Shown piece by piece: positions 26,698 to 35,700 of a DNA stretch of 64,000 bases. Position numbers and translations under genes: made by a program. Source of the DNA: Teredinibacter haidensis (lineage in GTDB: Bacteria; Pseudomonadota; Gammaproteobacteria; Pseudomonadales; Cellvibrionaceae); the NCBI RefSeq assembly GCF_014211975.1, contig NZ_CP060084.1:4351001-4415000 (forward strand), given 5' to 3'. The notes beneath the pieces were generated by a model that was given only the letters and a program-made list of their open reading frames with translations, searched no databases and had not been told where the DNA came from. Each line of letters starts with the position of its first letter. Within the stretch, counting starts at the first letter, position 1.

Positions 26698-27108
26698 GTG
26701 GATTTTATGGTTTTTATAGGGGATCAGTGGATACTGGTTTCTATCGTATCAGTACTTGCGGCAGCACTTATCGTTGTGGAAGGCCGCAAGGGTGGTAAAG
26801 CGCTTTCTCATCACGAAATAACGCGGCTGGTCAACAGTGGCGATGCTGTGATTGTGGATGTTCGCGAGAGCAAAGAATTCAATGCCGGTCATATTGTGGA
26901 TGCGATCAATATTCCTCACGTTAAACTTGCTGATCGTGCTTCGGAGCTGGAAAAACACCGGGCTAAGACTCTGATTGTTGTCGATAAAATGGGCCAGCAT
27001 GCCGGTGCCTCAGGTAAAGCGCTAAAAGACAAAGGTTTTATCGTTACTCGCATGCAAGGTGGGATGTCGGAATGGCAAAACCAGAATTTGCCCGTGGTTA
27101 AAGGTTGA
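26698..27108 (+). CDS. YibN-like rhodanese-domain protein lacking the active cysteine
   Basis: A 136-aa protein with an N-terminal membrane helix (about residues 10-26) and one rhodanese domain: VIVDVRESKEFNAGHIVDAINIPH and LIVVDKMGQHAGASGK. In YibN relatives that last motif has Cys before KMGQHSG; here it is Asp96 (GAT), so sulfur transfer by the usual route is impossible. GTG at 26698 or ATG at 26707 could start. It lies directly upstream of secB, as in relatives, but the glutaredoxin gene usually between them is absent. Confidence 0.82.
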   Translation: MDFMVFIGDQWILVSIVSVLAAALIVVEGRKGGKALSHHEITRLVNSGDAVIVDVRESKEFNAGHIVDAINIPHVKLADRASELEKHRAKTLIVVDKMGQHAGASGKALKDKGFIVTRMQGGMSEWQNQNLPVVKG

Positions 27109-27169
27109 TATTTTTTCGATCAGCCCAACATTATTCAGGCATATAAAATACAGATAAAAAGGCATAACC

Positions 27170-27685
27170 ATGGCAGAAGAAAATCAGAGTTCAGAACAAC
27201 AAACTGCTGGAGAAGGGCAGGCTGCCGCTCCGCAATTCGCAATTAAGCGCGTTTACGCAAAAGACATCTCTTTCGAATCTCCCCAGGGTATTAAAGCGTT
27301 CTCTTCCCAGTGGCAACCCAAAGTTAGCCAGGATTTGAATACTCAGGTTGATAAGGTAGATGACAATCACTTTGAGGTGGTTTTAAAACTCACCGTGACG
27401 GTTAAGATGGATGATGATAAAACAGCTTTCCTTGCCGAAGTACATCAGGCTGGATTGTTTGAAGTTTCCGGTGTAGAGGGCGTTCCCCTGCAGCATTTGG
27501 TGACGTCTGCATGTCCACAGATCTTGTTCCCATACGCGCGTGAAGCAATCGACAACCTGGCAACTCGTGGTGGTTTCCCTCCACTTAACCTACCCCCGGT
27601 TAATTTCGATATGTTATTTGCCCAGGCAGTGGCCAAGGCCAAAGCTGATGCCGAAGCTGCTGGCGCGACAGAAACACAGCAGTAG
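27170..27685 (+). CDS. secB: Protein-export chaperone SecB
   Basis: A 171-aa tetrameric chaperone that keeps preproteins unfolded and hands them to SecA. Core motifs are FAIKRVYAKDISFESPQG, QAGLFEVSGVEG, CPQILFPYAREAIDNLATRGGFPPL and LPPVNFDMLFAQAVAKA. N-terminal extension is Gln/Glu-rich. A very strong hairpin follows the stop. Confidence 0.96.
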   Translation: MAEENQSSEQQTAGEGQAAAPQFAIKRVYAKDISFESPQGIKAFSSQWQPKVSQDLNTQVDKVDDNHFEVVLKLTVTVKMDDDKTAFLAEVHQAGLFEVSGVEGVPLQHLVTSACPQILFPYAREAIDNLATRGGFPPLNLPPVNFDMLFAQAVAKAKADAEAAGATETQQ

Positions 27686-27742
27686 TTTATTTTAGGCAAA
27701 AAAAAGGGGCTTTTTAGCCCCTTTTTTTTGCCTAAAATAAAC
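27685..27742. terminator. Perfect 26-bp hairpin terminator after secB
   Basis: Bases 27685-27710 and 27717-27742 are exact reverse complements (26 bp) around a 6-base loop. The stem includes GGGGC/GCCCC flanked by eight A and eight T, so it can terminate transcription from either side. It begins at the last base of the secB stop codon. Confidence 0.9.
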
Positions 27743-27818
27743 TCACATGCTATTCAGGATTGATTCAGGCATCCGCCCCTAAACTGTCCCTGTACTGAGA
27801 AAACAAGAGGGACAGAAT

Positions 27819-28298
27819 ATGAAAACCTATTGCACCATCATTGCCGCAGCCATTGTTCTTGTATTTGCTTCCGTAGCTAATGCCGCACCAGATAATGGGC
27901 GAGAGCATCGCTCATCTAACGAGCAACGGGGGCAGAGTCATAGGCAGGATAAAGCGCCTGGGGCTGTACAGCACAAGCCGCATCATAGAGTTGAAAGACA
28001 CGTTGAACAGCACCGCCGCAGGGATCTTGCTCATGCTAAACGTGACTCTCATCGCCGTGAGGTACATCGCCAGCACTTGGACCGCAAGTACTCCCGGGCA
28101 TATCGCCATAACGATCACCGGAACCACCATAAGTCTCACAATCGTGTGATTTGGAATGTGAATTTGGATCTTAGTCCCAGCTACCAGAATCGCACATGGA
28201 TCTATTTCCAGCGAGACTATAACGGCCAATGTTTCCGAGTGGAAGAAAGACCAGACCGGGAAGTCTGGATAGAAGTGCCCCACTACAAATGTTCATAA
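27819..28298 (+). CDS. Exported His/Arg-rich protein of unknown function
   Basis: A 159-aa protein; ribosome site GAGGGA precedes the ATG. Signal peptide residues 1-22 end ANA. Residues about 25-108 are extremely rich in His, Arg, Gln and Lys (for example HKPHHRVERHVEQHRRR). The C-terminal part (about 109-159) looks folded, with RVIWNVNLDLSPSY, WIYFQRDYNGQCFRVEER and two cysteines. The His-rich part could bind metal ions or, being strongly basic, polyanions; both are guesses. It lies alone between two non-coding hairpins. Confidence 0.75.
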   Translation: MKTYCTIIAAAIVLVFASVANAAPDNGREHRSSNEQRGQSHRQDKAPGAVQHKPHHRVERHVEQHRRRDLAHAKRDSHRREVHRQHLDRKYSRAYRHNDHRNHHKSHNRVIWNVNLDLSPSYQNRTWIYFQRDYNGQCFRVEERPDREVWIEVPHYKCS

Positions 28299-28307
28299 AA
28301 TAAAAAG

Positions 28308-28355
28308 GCGCCCTAACAGCATTGCTGCCTACAATGCGCAATTGCCAAAGGGCGC
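28308..28355. repeat. Nested inverted repeats after the His-rich gene
   Basis: Outer arms GCGCCCT / AGGGCGC (28308-28314, 28349-28355) enclose inner arms GCATTG / CAATGC (28319-28324, 28332-28337). There is no T-run, so factor-independent termination is uncertain. Confidence 0.45.
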
Positions 28356-28519
28356 GTTGCACTTATCATTGGACGTACCTGGCGTTGAGCGGTTAGGAAT
28401 TCGATATTCAAGTGCCGCGAACTGCCATCAACACATCTGAGGGCTGGCGTTATAAACACCTAGCCGATATCTTCAGAATGTGTGTGACCGTTGAGATCTT
28501 AAGCTGCATCCCTGATGTT

Positions 28520-29935
28520 TTACTCTTCTTCTCCGCTTGCCATTCCTAGCTCTTTTAGTTTGCGTGTCAGCGTATTTCTCCCCCAGCCCAATAGGTTTGC
28601 TGCGTCTCGCTTTCGACCGGCAGTATGCTTAAGGGCTGTTTCTATAAGCGCGCGTTCGAATGTGGGAACGGCCTCTGAAAGAATTTCTTTTTGCCCACAG
28701 GCCAGGGCCTGATCAGCCCAGTGTCGAAGAGCTTTGTCCCAATCGCCGCTCGGCGCTGTCGCCCGTTTCACTTCCATAAGTTCTGGCGGTAAATCCTGGA
28801 TATGGACTTCGCGGCCGGAGGCCATTACGGTAATCCAGCGACAGGTATTTTCCAGCTGCCTGACATTGCCCGGCCAGCTCAGGTTTGCAAGATAGGCTTC
28901 CGTTTCCGAGGTAAGAATTTTTGTTTCCACATCCAGTTCACTGGCTGCGCGGCGTAGAAAATGTTGGGCCAGCTTGGGGATGTCTTCGCGGCGGTCGGCC
29001 ATTTTGGGTAGGTGGATGCGAATTACATTTAAGCGGTGGAATAGGTCTTCTCGGAAGTGGTTTTCCTCGACCAATTTTTCTAAATTCTGGTGTGTCGCAG
29101 CAATAATACGGACATCAACTTTTATGGCTGTGTGGCCGCCGACGCGATAAAACTCGCCATCGGCCAATACGCGTAGTAAGCGAGTTTGGGTTTCGGCGGG
29201 CATATCTCCAATTTCATCTAGAAACAGGGTGCCGCCATCGGCCTGCTGGAAGCGACCTTGACGCTGTGCTCCAGCACCCGTAAAGGAGCCCTTCTCGTGG
29301 CCGAACAATTCCGATTCAATAAGATCACGCGGAATTGCGGCCATATTTAGGGCGATAAAGGGACCATCTCTGCGTGGGCTGTGCTTGTGTAGGGCTTGTG
29401 CGACCAGCTCTTTACCTGTTCCAGATTCACCGTTAATTAATACGGTAATATTGGATTGCGACAAGCGTCCAATTGCACGAAACACTTCTTGCATCGCCGG
29501 TGCTTCACCAATAATTTCAGTATCGATTTCGGGCTCCAGTGCCTGAATATCTTGCTGCTGCTCATTAGCGTGTGCCAATGCCCGCTGGGTGACGGCAACA
29601 GCTTCATCGACATCGAAAGGCTTTGGCAGGTATTCAAAAGCACCGCCCTGATAGGCGGAAACAGCGCTGTCCAGATCCGAGTGCGCGGTCATAATAATAA
29701 TGGGCAATTCCGGGTGCTCTTTGTGCAAGTTAGATAGTAAGGCTAAACCATCTGTACCGGGCATACGGATATCACTAATAATGGCGTTGGGCCGGTTGTT
29801 TTGAATTTGCGCCAGGGCTTTGTCGCCATTTTCAAAGCTTTGCGTGGTTATGCCAGACTGCTGAAGTGCTTTTTCAAGTACCCAGCGAATGGAGCGGTCG
29901 TCATCAATAATCCATACCAGATTTGGTTTATGCAT
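28520..29935 (-). CDS. ntrC: Nitrogen regulator NtrC (NR-I), sigma-54 activator
   Basis: A 471-aa regulator with receiver domain (VWIIDDDRSIRWVLEKAL; phosphoacceptor in AIISDIRMPGTDGL), AAA+ sigma-54 domain (GESGTGKELVAQAL Walker A, GGTLFLDEIGDMP Walker B) and C-terminal Fis-type helix-turn-helix (RKRDAANLLGWGRNTLTRKLKELG). The sigma-54 contact loop reads GSFTGA rather than the usual GAFTGA. The ATG at 29935 overlaps the ntrB stop; an in-frame ATG lies two codons earlier. It activates nitrogen genes such as glnA in this window. Confidence 0.95.
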   Translation of the reverse strand: MHKPNLVWIIDDDRSIRWVLEKALQQSGITTQSFENGDKALAQIQNNRPNAIISDIRMPGTDGLALLSNLHKEHPELPIIIMTAHSDLDSAVSAYQGGAFEYLPKPFDVDEAVAVTQRALAHANEQQQDIQALEPEIDTEIIGEAPAMQEVFRAIGRLSQSNITVLINGESGTGKELVAQALHKHSPRRDGPFIALNMAAIPRDLIESELFGHEKGSFTGAGAQRQGRFQQADGGTLFLDEIGDMPAETQTRLLRVLADGEFYRVGGHTAIKVDVRIIAATHQNLEKLVEENHFREDLFHRLNVIRIHLPKMADRREDIPKLAQHFLRRAASELDVETKILTSETEAYLANLSWPGNVRQLENTCRWITVMASGREVHIQDLPPELMEVKRATAPSGDWDKALRHWADQALACGQKEILSEAVPTFERALIETALKHTAGRKRDAANLLGWGRNTLTRKLKELGMASGEEE

Positions 29936-31037
29936 GGTCATTTTCCAAAGGTAAATAAAGGGTAAATTCCGTTCGGCCTTTTTCGCTAGTGCACTCAACC
30001 AGGCCGTTATGCTGGCCAACTAAATTTTGCGCAATCGCAAGCCCAAGCCCTGTTCCCTCGGCTCGGCCGGTGATCATGGGGAAGAAAATATCTTCGATTA
30101 GGCCGGGTGGGATTCCCGGTCCGTTATCGACAATCGAAATCTTTGCCACCAATGGATAATAATGTCGGCCAATGGTGAAGCGTCTTTGAATGCGAGTAAT
30201 AAAATCGATGGTCAGCGAGCCTTCCACCGTGTTTTTATTTTCTGTCAGTGCCTGCATAGCATTGCGAGTGATATTCAGCACTGCCTGAATCAACTGTGAT
30301 TTGTCGGCACTGATATCGGGAATACTGGGGTCGTAGTCGCATTTTATCTTGATACCTGAGCCAACCTCGGCTTTAAGCATTGATTGCACATGTGCGAGCA
30401 CTTCATGAATATTCAAGTGTTCGCGTTTATTGGATTTGTGTGGCCCGAGCATGCGATCCACCAAGTCTCGCAGGCGGTCGGTTTCCTCGATAATAATGCG
30501 GGTGTATTCTTCTAAATCGGCACTTGCCAGCTCGCGGGAGAGAAGCTGGGCTGCGCCACGAATACCACCCAGAGGATTTTTGATTTCGTGAGCCATGCTG
30601 CGCACCAGGTTGCGGGATGTTTCCTGGGAGGAGAGCATGGCTTCCTCGCGGCTGATTCGCAGCAGGCGATCCAATGGCTGCACTTCGACGACCACATCGC
30701 CAAACTCAGCGCTTGGTGTCACGGAGTAATCGACGGTTATGGTGGTTTGATTGTGTAAAATCCAGTTGGCTTTGCGCGTCGTGAAATTCCTGTTTTCTTT
30801 TAACGCTTGGGACAGGGAGAGTGGAGTGCCGTCCGCGCTTGAAAACAGGACATGAATAGGTTTGCCATAGATTTTACTGCCGCTCACGCCTAGAGTCATT
30901 TCCGCGGAAGCGTTCATGTGTTGGATAAACAGGTTATGATCCAGCACGATAACGGCCGTCATAAGGCTATCCAAGATTTGTTGGTATTTTTCGTTTGTCA
31001 CGTAAAAGATCCAGAGGCTAGGCCTAGTGGCAGCCAT
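29928..31037 (-). CDS. ntrB: Nitrogen regulation histidine kinase NtrB (NR-II)
   Basis: A 369-aa soluble kinase/phosphatase: PAS domain (ILDSLMTAVIVLDHNLFIQHMN), H-box VRSMAHEIKNPLGGIRGAAQLL, N-box ITRNAMQAL, and ATPase motifs VDNGPGIPPGL and EGTGLGLAIAQNLV. With PII it adjusts NtrC phosphorylation to nitrogen supply. ATG at 31037 has no ribosome site; GTG at 31001 (TNEKYQQILDSL) may be the true start. Upstream, an NtrC-type site at 31291-31307 suggests autoregulation. Confidence 0.93.
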   Translation of the reverse strand: MAATRPSLWIFYVTNEKYQQILDSLMTAVIVLDHNLFIQHMNASAEMTLGVSGSKIYGKPIHVLFSSADGTPLSLSQALKENRNFTTRKANWILHNQTTITVDYSVTPSAEFGDVVVEVQPLDRLLRISREEAMLSSQETSRNLVRSMAHEIKNPLGGIRGAAQLLSRELASADLEEYTRIIIEETDRLRDLVDRMLGPHKSNKREHLNIHEVLAHVQSMLKAEVGSGIKIKCDYDPSIPDISADKSQLIQAVLNITRNAMQALTENKNTVEGSLTIDFITRIQRRFTIGRHYYPLVAKISIVDNGPGIPPGLIEDIFFPMITGRAEGTGLGLAIAQNLVGQHNGLVECTSEKGRTEFTLYLPLENDHA

Positions 31038-31648
31038 TTTTTATAGCTGAATGCAATAAATAAACCACAATTCGCTGTGGCATGCTTATCTGCGGTGCAG
31101 TATTTTTTCTTTGTTTTAAAAGCGCCTTCTATGCGCTTATTGTGTTGCGATAATCACGCTTACCATACCTATTTGGCGGTTAAGACATTATCAGGCTTTG
31201 TATTGTCATGATGCAGTGTAAGCACCACGATGGGAGCTGCCCTTGTTGATGTACGTATTTTTGCACAAAAATACAGCAATATCTTTAGTTTGCACGATAT
31301 AAGTGCATTATATTGGTGCGGGTGATAGTAGTATCGTCGTCGAATGTGACTAGCGGTGTATTCAATTGATAAGGGTGAGGCGGTCGTTAAGATCTTTTGG
31401 TGGGGTTAAGGTAAACATTAGAGGATCGAGGGGCTCATTGTGAATGGCTAGTGGACGATGAGAGACCGTTTTGACTCATTTTCCAGGCCTGCCCCAGTTT
31501 TGGTTTGAGCACACAGGACAGCGAGTACCCCGAGGTTGCTGGTGCACTGTCTGACAATCATTCTTGCTTTGTAGGGTTCTGTCCTTCGGGTGGGAGGTTA
31601 TACGATTTTAAATGTCCCGGTGGTCTGGCTGCGTTAAGATACCTTTTG
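31038..31648. other. Intergenic region upstream of ntrBC
   Basis: About 610 bases between the ntrB start and the 3' end of the GGDEF/EAL gene, without a recognised coding frame. It contains the NtrC-type site at 31291-31307; the rest shows nothing I can name. Confidence 0.5.
31291..31307. promoter_or_regulatory. NtrC-type binding site upstream of ntrB
   Basis: TGCAC-gatataa-GTGCA, a perfect inverted repeat with the half-sites and 7-base spacing of NtrC boxes (TGCACCA..TGGTGCA class). A further half-site TTGGTGC follows within 10 bases. It is about 255 bases upstream of ntrB. Confidence 0.6.
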
Positions 31649-32800
31649 TTAAAGTAATCGTATTTTCTCCAGCATAAACTCTGTCGCTTTTTCCGCCGGA
31701 AACGGTCGGCCAATAAAATACCCCTGCCCATAGTCACAGCCGCAGGCGGTTAGAATATCCATCTGCTCCTGAGTTTCTATGCCTTCTGCAACTACTTGCA
31801 TATTCAGGTTGTGGGCCAGTGAAATTGTTGCTCGAACAATTTCATGTGCGCCATCGGTTTCTGCGTTTGCATTCGTTAGCGCATCGACGAAAGAGCGGTC
31901 TATTTTTAGCGCTTGAACCGGAAACTTGTCCAGGTAACTTAGTGAAGAGTAGCCCGTGCCGAAATCGTCGATAGCCAATTCAATACCTTGCTCACGAAAA
32001 TTTTCGAGCAGTTTATGGACGATATCCGTGTTTTCCATAAGTGCTGATTCGGTGAGTTCCAGTTTTATCCGGTTTCTATCTACGCCCGTATCCCGGAATA
32101 AGTCGTTCATTGCTTCTATTAAGTTGGATTGGGTTAATTGTAGTGGTGAGAAATTTACGGCGATACTGGGCAGGCTCTTTTTTCCTACCACGGGAGTCCA
32201 TGCTTTCAGTTGAAGGCAGGCTTGTTTTAGTACCCACAAACCAATATCAAATATCAGCCCGATATCTTCAGCGATCGGAATAAATTTATCAGGGGGAATC
32301 ATGCCTTTTTCGGGGTGTTCCCAGCGTATTAAAGCCTCGTAGCCGTGAAGCTGGCCTGAAGTAAGAGATACAATGGGTTGATAAACCACTTTAAATTGAT
32401 TTAATTCGAAGGCCTTGTATAGATACTCTTCCAACTCACAAATTTCTTGCGTGTGGTGTCGCATTTTTTCGTCAAACAGTTGATAGCTGCCACGCCCCTT
32501 GTCCTTTGCGTGGTACATGGCAATATCGGCATCTCGAATAATGGATTCCGAGTTTTTGTATTGCTCGCCACAAATTAGAACACCAATACTCACACGAAAA
32601 TATATTTGCATCTGCCTAACAATAAAAGGTTCTTCAAAGGCGCCAATAATTTTCTGTGCTATTGATTCAATATCGGATTCGTGCTCAAAATGGTCTGCTA
32701 CGATAGTGAATTCGTCTCCGCCCAGGCGAACAATATGCTGATCTTCGCTTAGGATTTCGATCAGTCTCTTGGAAACCTCAACTAGTAATAAATCACCCAA
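31649..32800 (-). CDS. GGDEF (C-terminal part)-EAL domain half of a split c-di-GMP protein
   Basis: The frame continues, without any shift, from the upstream sensor gene after one TAG codon. It encodes the rest of a GGDEF domain (RLGGDEFTIV signature intact, ADIAMYHAKDKGRGSYQLFDE) and a complete EAL domain with YEALIRWEHPEKG, KLELTESALMENT, AIDDFGTGYSSLSYLDKFPVQ and VVAEGIET. The residues needed for c-di-GMP hydrolysis appear present. TTG at 32800 is only a formal start; no ribosome site is visible and the GGDEF fold would lack its first strands. It may be unexpressed, or the two parts may be one protein through readthrough or a sequencing error. Confidence 0.7.
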   Translation of the reverse strand: MGDLLLVEVSKRLIEILSEDQHIVRLGGDEFTIVADHFEHESDIESIAQKIIGAFEEPFIVRQMQIYFRVSIGVLICGEQYKNSESIIRDADIAMYHAKDKGRGSYQLFDEKMRHHTQEICELEEYLYKAFELNQFKVVYQPIVSLTSGQLHGYEALIRWEHPEKGMIPPDKFIPIAEDIGLIFDIGLWVLKQACLQLKAWTPVVGKKSLPSIAVNFSPLQLTQSNLIEAMNDLFRDTGVDRNRIKLELTESALMENTDIVHKLLENFREQGIELAIDDFGTGYSSLSYLDKFPVQALKIDRSFVDALTNANAETDGAHEIVRATISLAHNLNMQVVAEGIETQEQMDILTACGCDYGQGYFIGRPFPAEKATEFMLEKIRLL

Positions 32801-32851
32801 TATATGACCGTGAGTGTCGTTGACTTTTTTGAAATGATCGCCATCTAAAAA

Positions 32852-32854
32852 CTA
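32852..32854 (-). other. In-frame amber codon splitting a GGDEF domain
   Basis: TAG between NTSFAF and FLDGDHFKKVNDTHGH. Both sides align continuously with a standard GGDEF start (fAllflDlDhFKkvNDt), and the TAG occupies the place of a single residue, usually Leu. One base change (for example TTG to TAG) explains it. Confidence 0.85.
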
Positions 32855-35569
32855 AAATGCGAAACTGGTGTTGCTTTCGGAGCGGATTTCTATCAGTTTT
32901 TCGATATGATTTTGAACCCATGGACGATTTTTTAATCCTGTCAATGAGTCGTGAAAAGCCATATAAAATAGCTTTTCTTCTGCGTTGCGACGCTCTTCAA
33001 TTTCAACAAGTAATTGATTGGTTCGTTCTTTTACTCGGTTTTCAAGTCTTTCATTGAGTTCGTTAACTTCGGTTGTTTTATCTTCCACTAATACTTCAAG
33101 CGCTTTCTGTGCATATTTATTGACTTCTAATCGCCAGTAAATAAACAAGTAGACCAACGCAAGCAAAATAATGGAGAGTAGTATGCGAGCCCGTAATGAC
33201 TGCCACCAGGCTGGGTGAATAACAATCTCAACCGCCTTTTCCGATGTGCTCCAGACACCGTCATTATTGGAACCTAAAACTCTAAACGTGTACTTTCCCG
33301 GGTCGAGGTTGGTATAGCGAGCACGACGACGGTTGCTACCGGCTTCAATCCATTCGCGGTCTAGCCCTTCAAGTTTATAACGATACCGGTTTTTCAATGG
33401 AGAAATAAAATTGAGCGCCGTAAATTCAAAGGTAATATCTCGCTGATCGTATGCGAGTTCCAGCTTTTTCTGCAGGTTAATGTGGGAGCTTAGCCAAGGT
33501 TCTTCGCCAATTTTTACCGGGTTCTGGAATAGCTCAATCCCAGTTAGGTGAATTGCGGGGGAGTGAGTGTTTTTGGGTAGAACGGATGGGTCGAAAGAAG
33601 ATAGGCCCGATGTGCTCCCAAAATACAGTCGGCCGCTACGCGTGGATAGGTGGCTTAAACGATTGAACTGCTTGCCGACCAATCCATCGGTCTCATTAAA
33701 GGTTTCAAATGATTCTGTTTTTGGATCGAAACGATTCAGTCCGTTTCTGGTACCCAGCCACAGGTAACCGTGTTTGTCTGCCTCAATTGATGCGACATAA
33801 CTTGCGGCTACACCATCTTGAATAGAATAAAATTTGGCTTTATTTGTTTGGGGGTTGTAGCGAATAAAATTCTGGGCGGAGGCGATCCATAATATACCTT
33901 CAGTATCCAGATGAAGATCAAATATGCCTCCAAAACCGTCAATATCGACTGTTGTAAATTGCTGGGTTTGAATGTCAAGGCTTTCCAGGCCTGCCTGGCC
34001 TCCTATCCAGACCTTGCCGTTGTCCATTGGCAAAATGTCGTTAACGGAATAATTAATCATCCCGGTATTCATTTCATTTTTAATCGGATGATAGGTTTCA
34101 AACCGTCCGGTTACGGGGTCGTAAGTTTGTATCCCTCGTCGCCAGGAGCTTAGGTACAGTAATCCATAGCTATCGATTTCGATTTGGAAAATATTATTAC
34201 TATCCAGTGTTTGGTCATTGGTGGCGTCGGGATTATGCTGTATTCGCAAAAATTTCCCATTGCGTGGATCGAGGCGATTTAAGCCTCCCGCCCAGGTGCC
34301 TGCCCAGATATATCCTTGTGCGTCTTCGGCAAGCGCGATTACTGAGTTGCTACTGATACTGGAGGGATCGTTGGGGTCGTGGCGATAGTGGCTAAATATA
34401 CCGGTTGAAGGATCGAATTTATCTAAACCTCCGCCATCCGTGGCCAGCCAGATATAGCCGCTACTATCTTCATGTAAATCCAGGAGATTATCGAAGCTGA
34501 GACTTTTGTTATCGCCTGCGAGGTGTTTATAGCTTGCGAATTTCTCCAGGTGCTCGCTGACACGGCGCATCCCGTACGAAGAAACCGAAAACCATAGGGA
34601 GCCTTCGTCGTCCTCTTGTATGTTGTTGACTGCGCCCGGTGGGAAGGCGTATTTGCCAGCGTCTGATGCGGGAAAATGGAAAAAGCTGTCCGTTTCCGGC
34701 TGGTGGATATAAACGCCCCGTTTGTCTGTTCCCACCCACATGCGTTCGTGGGAATCGAGAAACACTGACCAAATTTCGTTAGATTTTAAGGCGCCGTGTT
34801 TTTGGGGGGCTGCTCGGTGGCGTTTGATTTTTTGTGTTTCGATATCAAGCACGACTAAGCCTTCCATCGTTGCAACCCATAGATTTCCCTGGTTGTCCTC
34901 CGTTAAGCTTCTGATGGAATCGATTCCCAGGGAAAATTCGGCAGGCATAGGGTATTGCGTTATTTGATGAGTTTTGACATTGAACAGGAATATACCTGCA
35001 TTGGAGGCTACCCATATCGAAGAATCGTTATGGGGAGTAATGGCGGTTACAAAATTCTCATTAGAGCTAGGGAAGAATTGGTGGACAACCTGCTTGGTTT
35101 TCAGGTCGAAGGCACGAAGGCCTACCCCTTCGCCACCCACCCATAAAATACCGTAATGATCTTCGTACAGAGCCCAAATGGCTTCGCCATTTTTCGATAC
35201 GTTGAAGCGTGAAAAGGTTTCTGTTTCTGGGTGATAAAGGTCAAGTGTTCTACCGGCAACCCACAGCTCGCCTGTGCGTTGGCTTAATATTGCTGTGATG
35301 TAGACGGAGCCGATGGTATCGGGGTCGTTTGCGTTATTGACGAAGCTCTGCATTCGGTAGCCATCGTAACGTTTTAAACCGTTATCGGTGCCAATCCACA
35401 AATAGCCATCGTGGTCGTGCATGGAAACAAAGGCTAGATCGCTGCTGCTGTCCTCTTCAAGGTAGAGAGGGTGAAATTTGATATTGCTATAGATCTGTTT
35501 GGGGGAGCCGTGTGCCTGCAGAGAAAAGCCGAAAATAGCGAGAGTCAGAGCTAAGATTAGTGCTGGCAT
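32852..35569 (-). CDS. Two-component-like sensor: Reg_prop propeller, Y_Y_Y, TM and truncated GGDEF
   Basis: A 905-aa protein with signal peptide (ends AHG), two seven-bladed propellers made of Reg_prop repeats (LWIGTDNGLKRYDGYRMQSF, GYIWAGTWAGGLNRLDPRNG, LWLGTRNGLNRFDPKTESF), a Y_Y_Y domain (FTALNFISPLKNRYRYKLEG), one TM helix (about 793-813), a coiled coil and the first 30 residues of a GGDEF domain (AFHDSLTGLKNR) before the amber codon. Proteins of this shape sense carbohydrates in the periplasm. As it stands it has no output domain; with the next frame it would be a 1300-residue GGDEF-EAL enzyme. Confidence 0.85.
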   Translation of the reverse strand: MPALILALTLAIFGFSLQAHGSPKQIYSNIKFHPLYLEEDSSSDLAFVSMHDHDGYLWIGTDNGLKRYDGYRMQSFVNNANDPDTIGSVYITAILSQRTGELWVAGRTLDLYHPETETFSRFNVSKNGEAIWALYEDHYGILWVGGEGVGLRAFDLKTKQVVHQFFPSSNENFVTAITPHNDSSIWVASNAGIFLFNVKTHQITQYPMPAEFSLGIDSIRSLTEDNQGNLWVATMEGLVVLDIETQKIKRHRAAPQKHGALKSNEIWSVFLDSHERMWVGTDKRGVYIHQPETDSFFHFPASDAGKYAFPPGAVNNIQEDDEGSLWFSVSSYGMRRVSEHLEKFASYKHLAGDNKSLSFDNLLDLHEDSSGYIWLATDGGGLDKFDPSTGIFSHYRHDPNDPSSISSNSVIALAEDAQGYIWAGTWAGGLNRLDPRNGKFLRIQHNPDATNDQTLDSNNIFQIEIDSYGLLYLSSWRRGIQTYDPVTGRFETYHPIKNEMNTGMINYSVNDILPMDNGKVWIGGQAGLESLDIQTQQFTTVDIDGFGGIFDLHLDTEGILWIASAQNFIRYNPQTNKAKFYSIQDGVAASYVASIEADKHGYLWLGTRNGLNRFDPKTESFETFNETDGLVGKQFNRLSHLSTRSGRLYFGSTSGLSSFDPSVLPKNTHSPAIHLTGIELFQNPVKIGEEPWLSSHINLQKKLELAYDQRDITFEFTALNFISPLKNRYRYKLEGLDREWIEAGSNRRRARYTNLDPGKYTFRVLGSNNDGVWSTSEKAVEIVIHPAWWQSLRARILLSIILLALVYLFIYWRLEVNKYAQKALEVLVEDKTTEVNELNERLENRVKERTNQLLVEIEERRNAEEKLFYMAFHDSLTGLKNRPWVQNHIEKLIEIRSESNTSFAF

Positions 35570-35700
35570 TGTCTACCGGGACGGTCTGGGAGAGTGTTTT
35601 TTAAGGATAGCGCAAAAAAGCTACAGGCATCGTTCTTCGTGGCTGCTGAATAACCTTAATTCTGGCGTGAGAGCCCGGGTTGGGGGGGACAATTAGAGTG

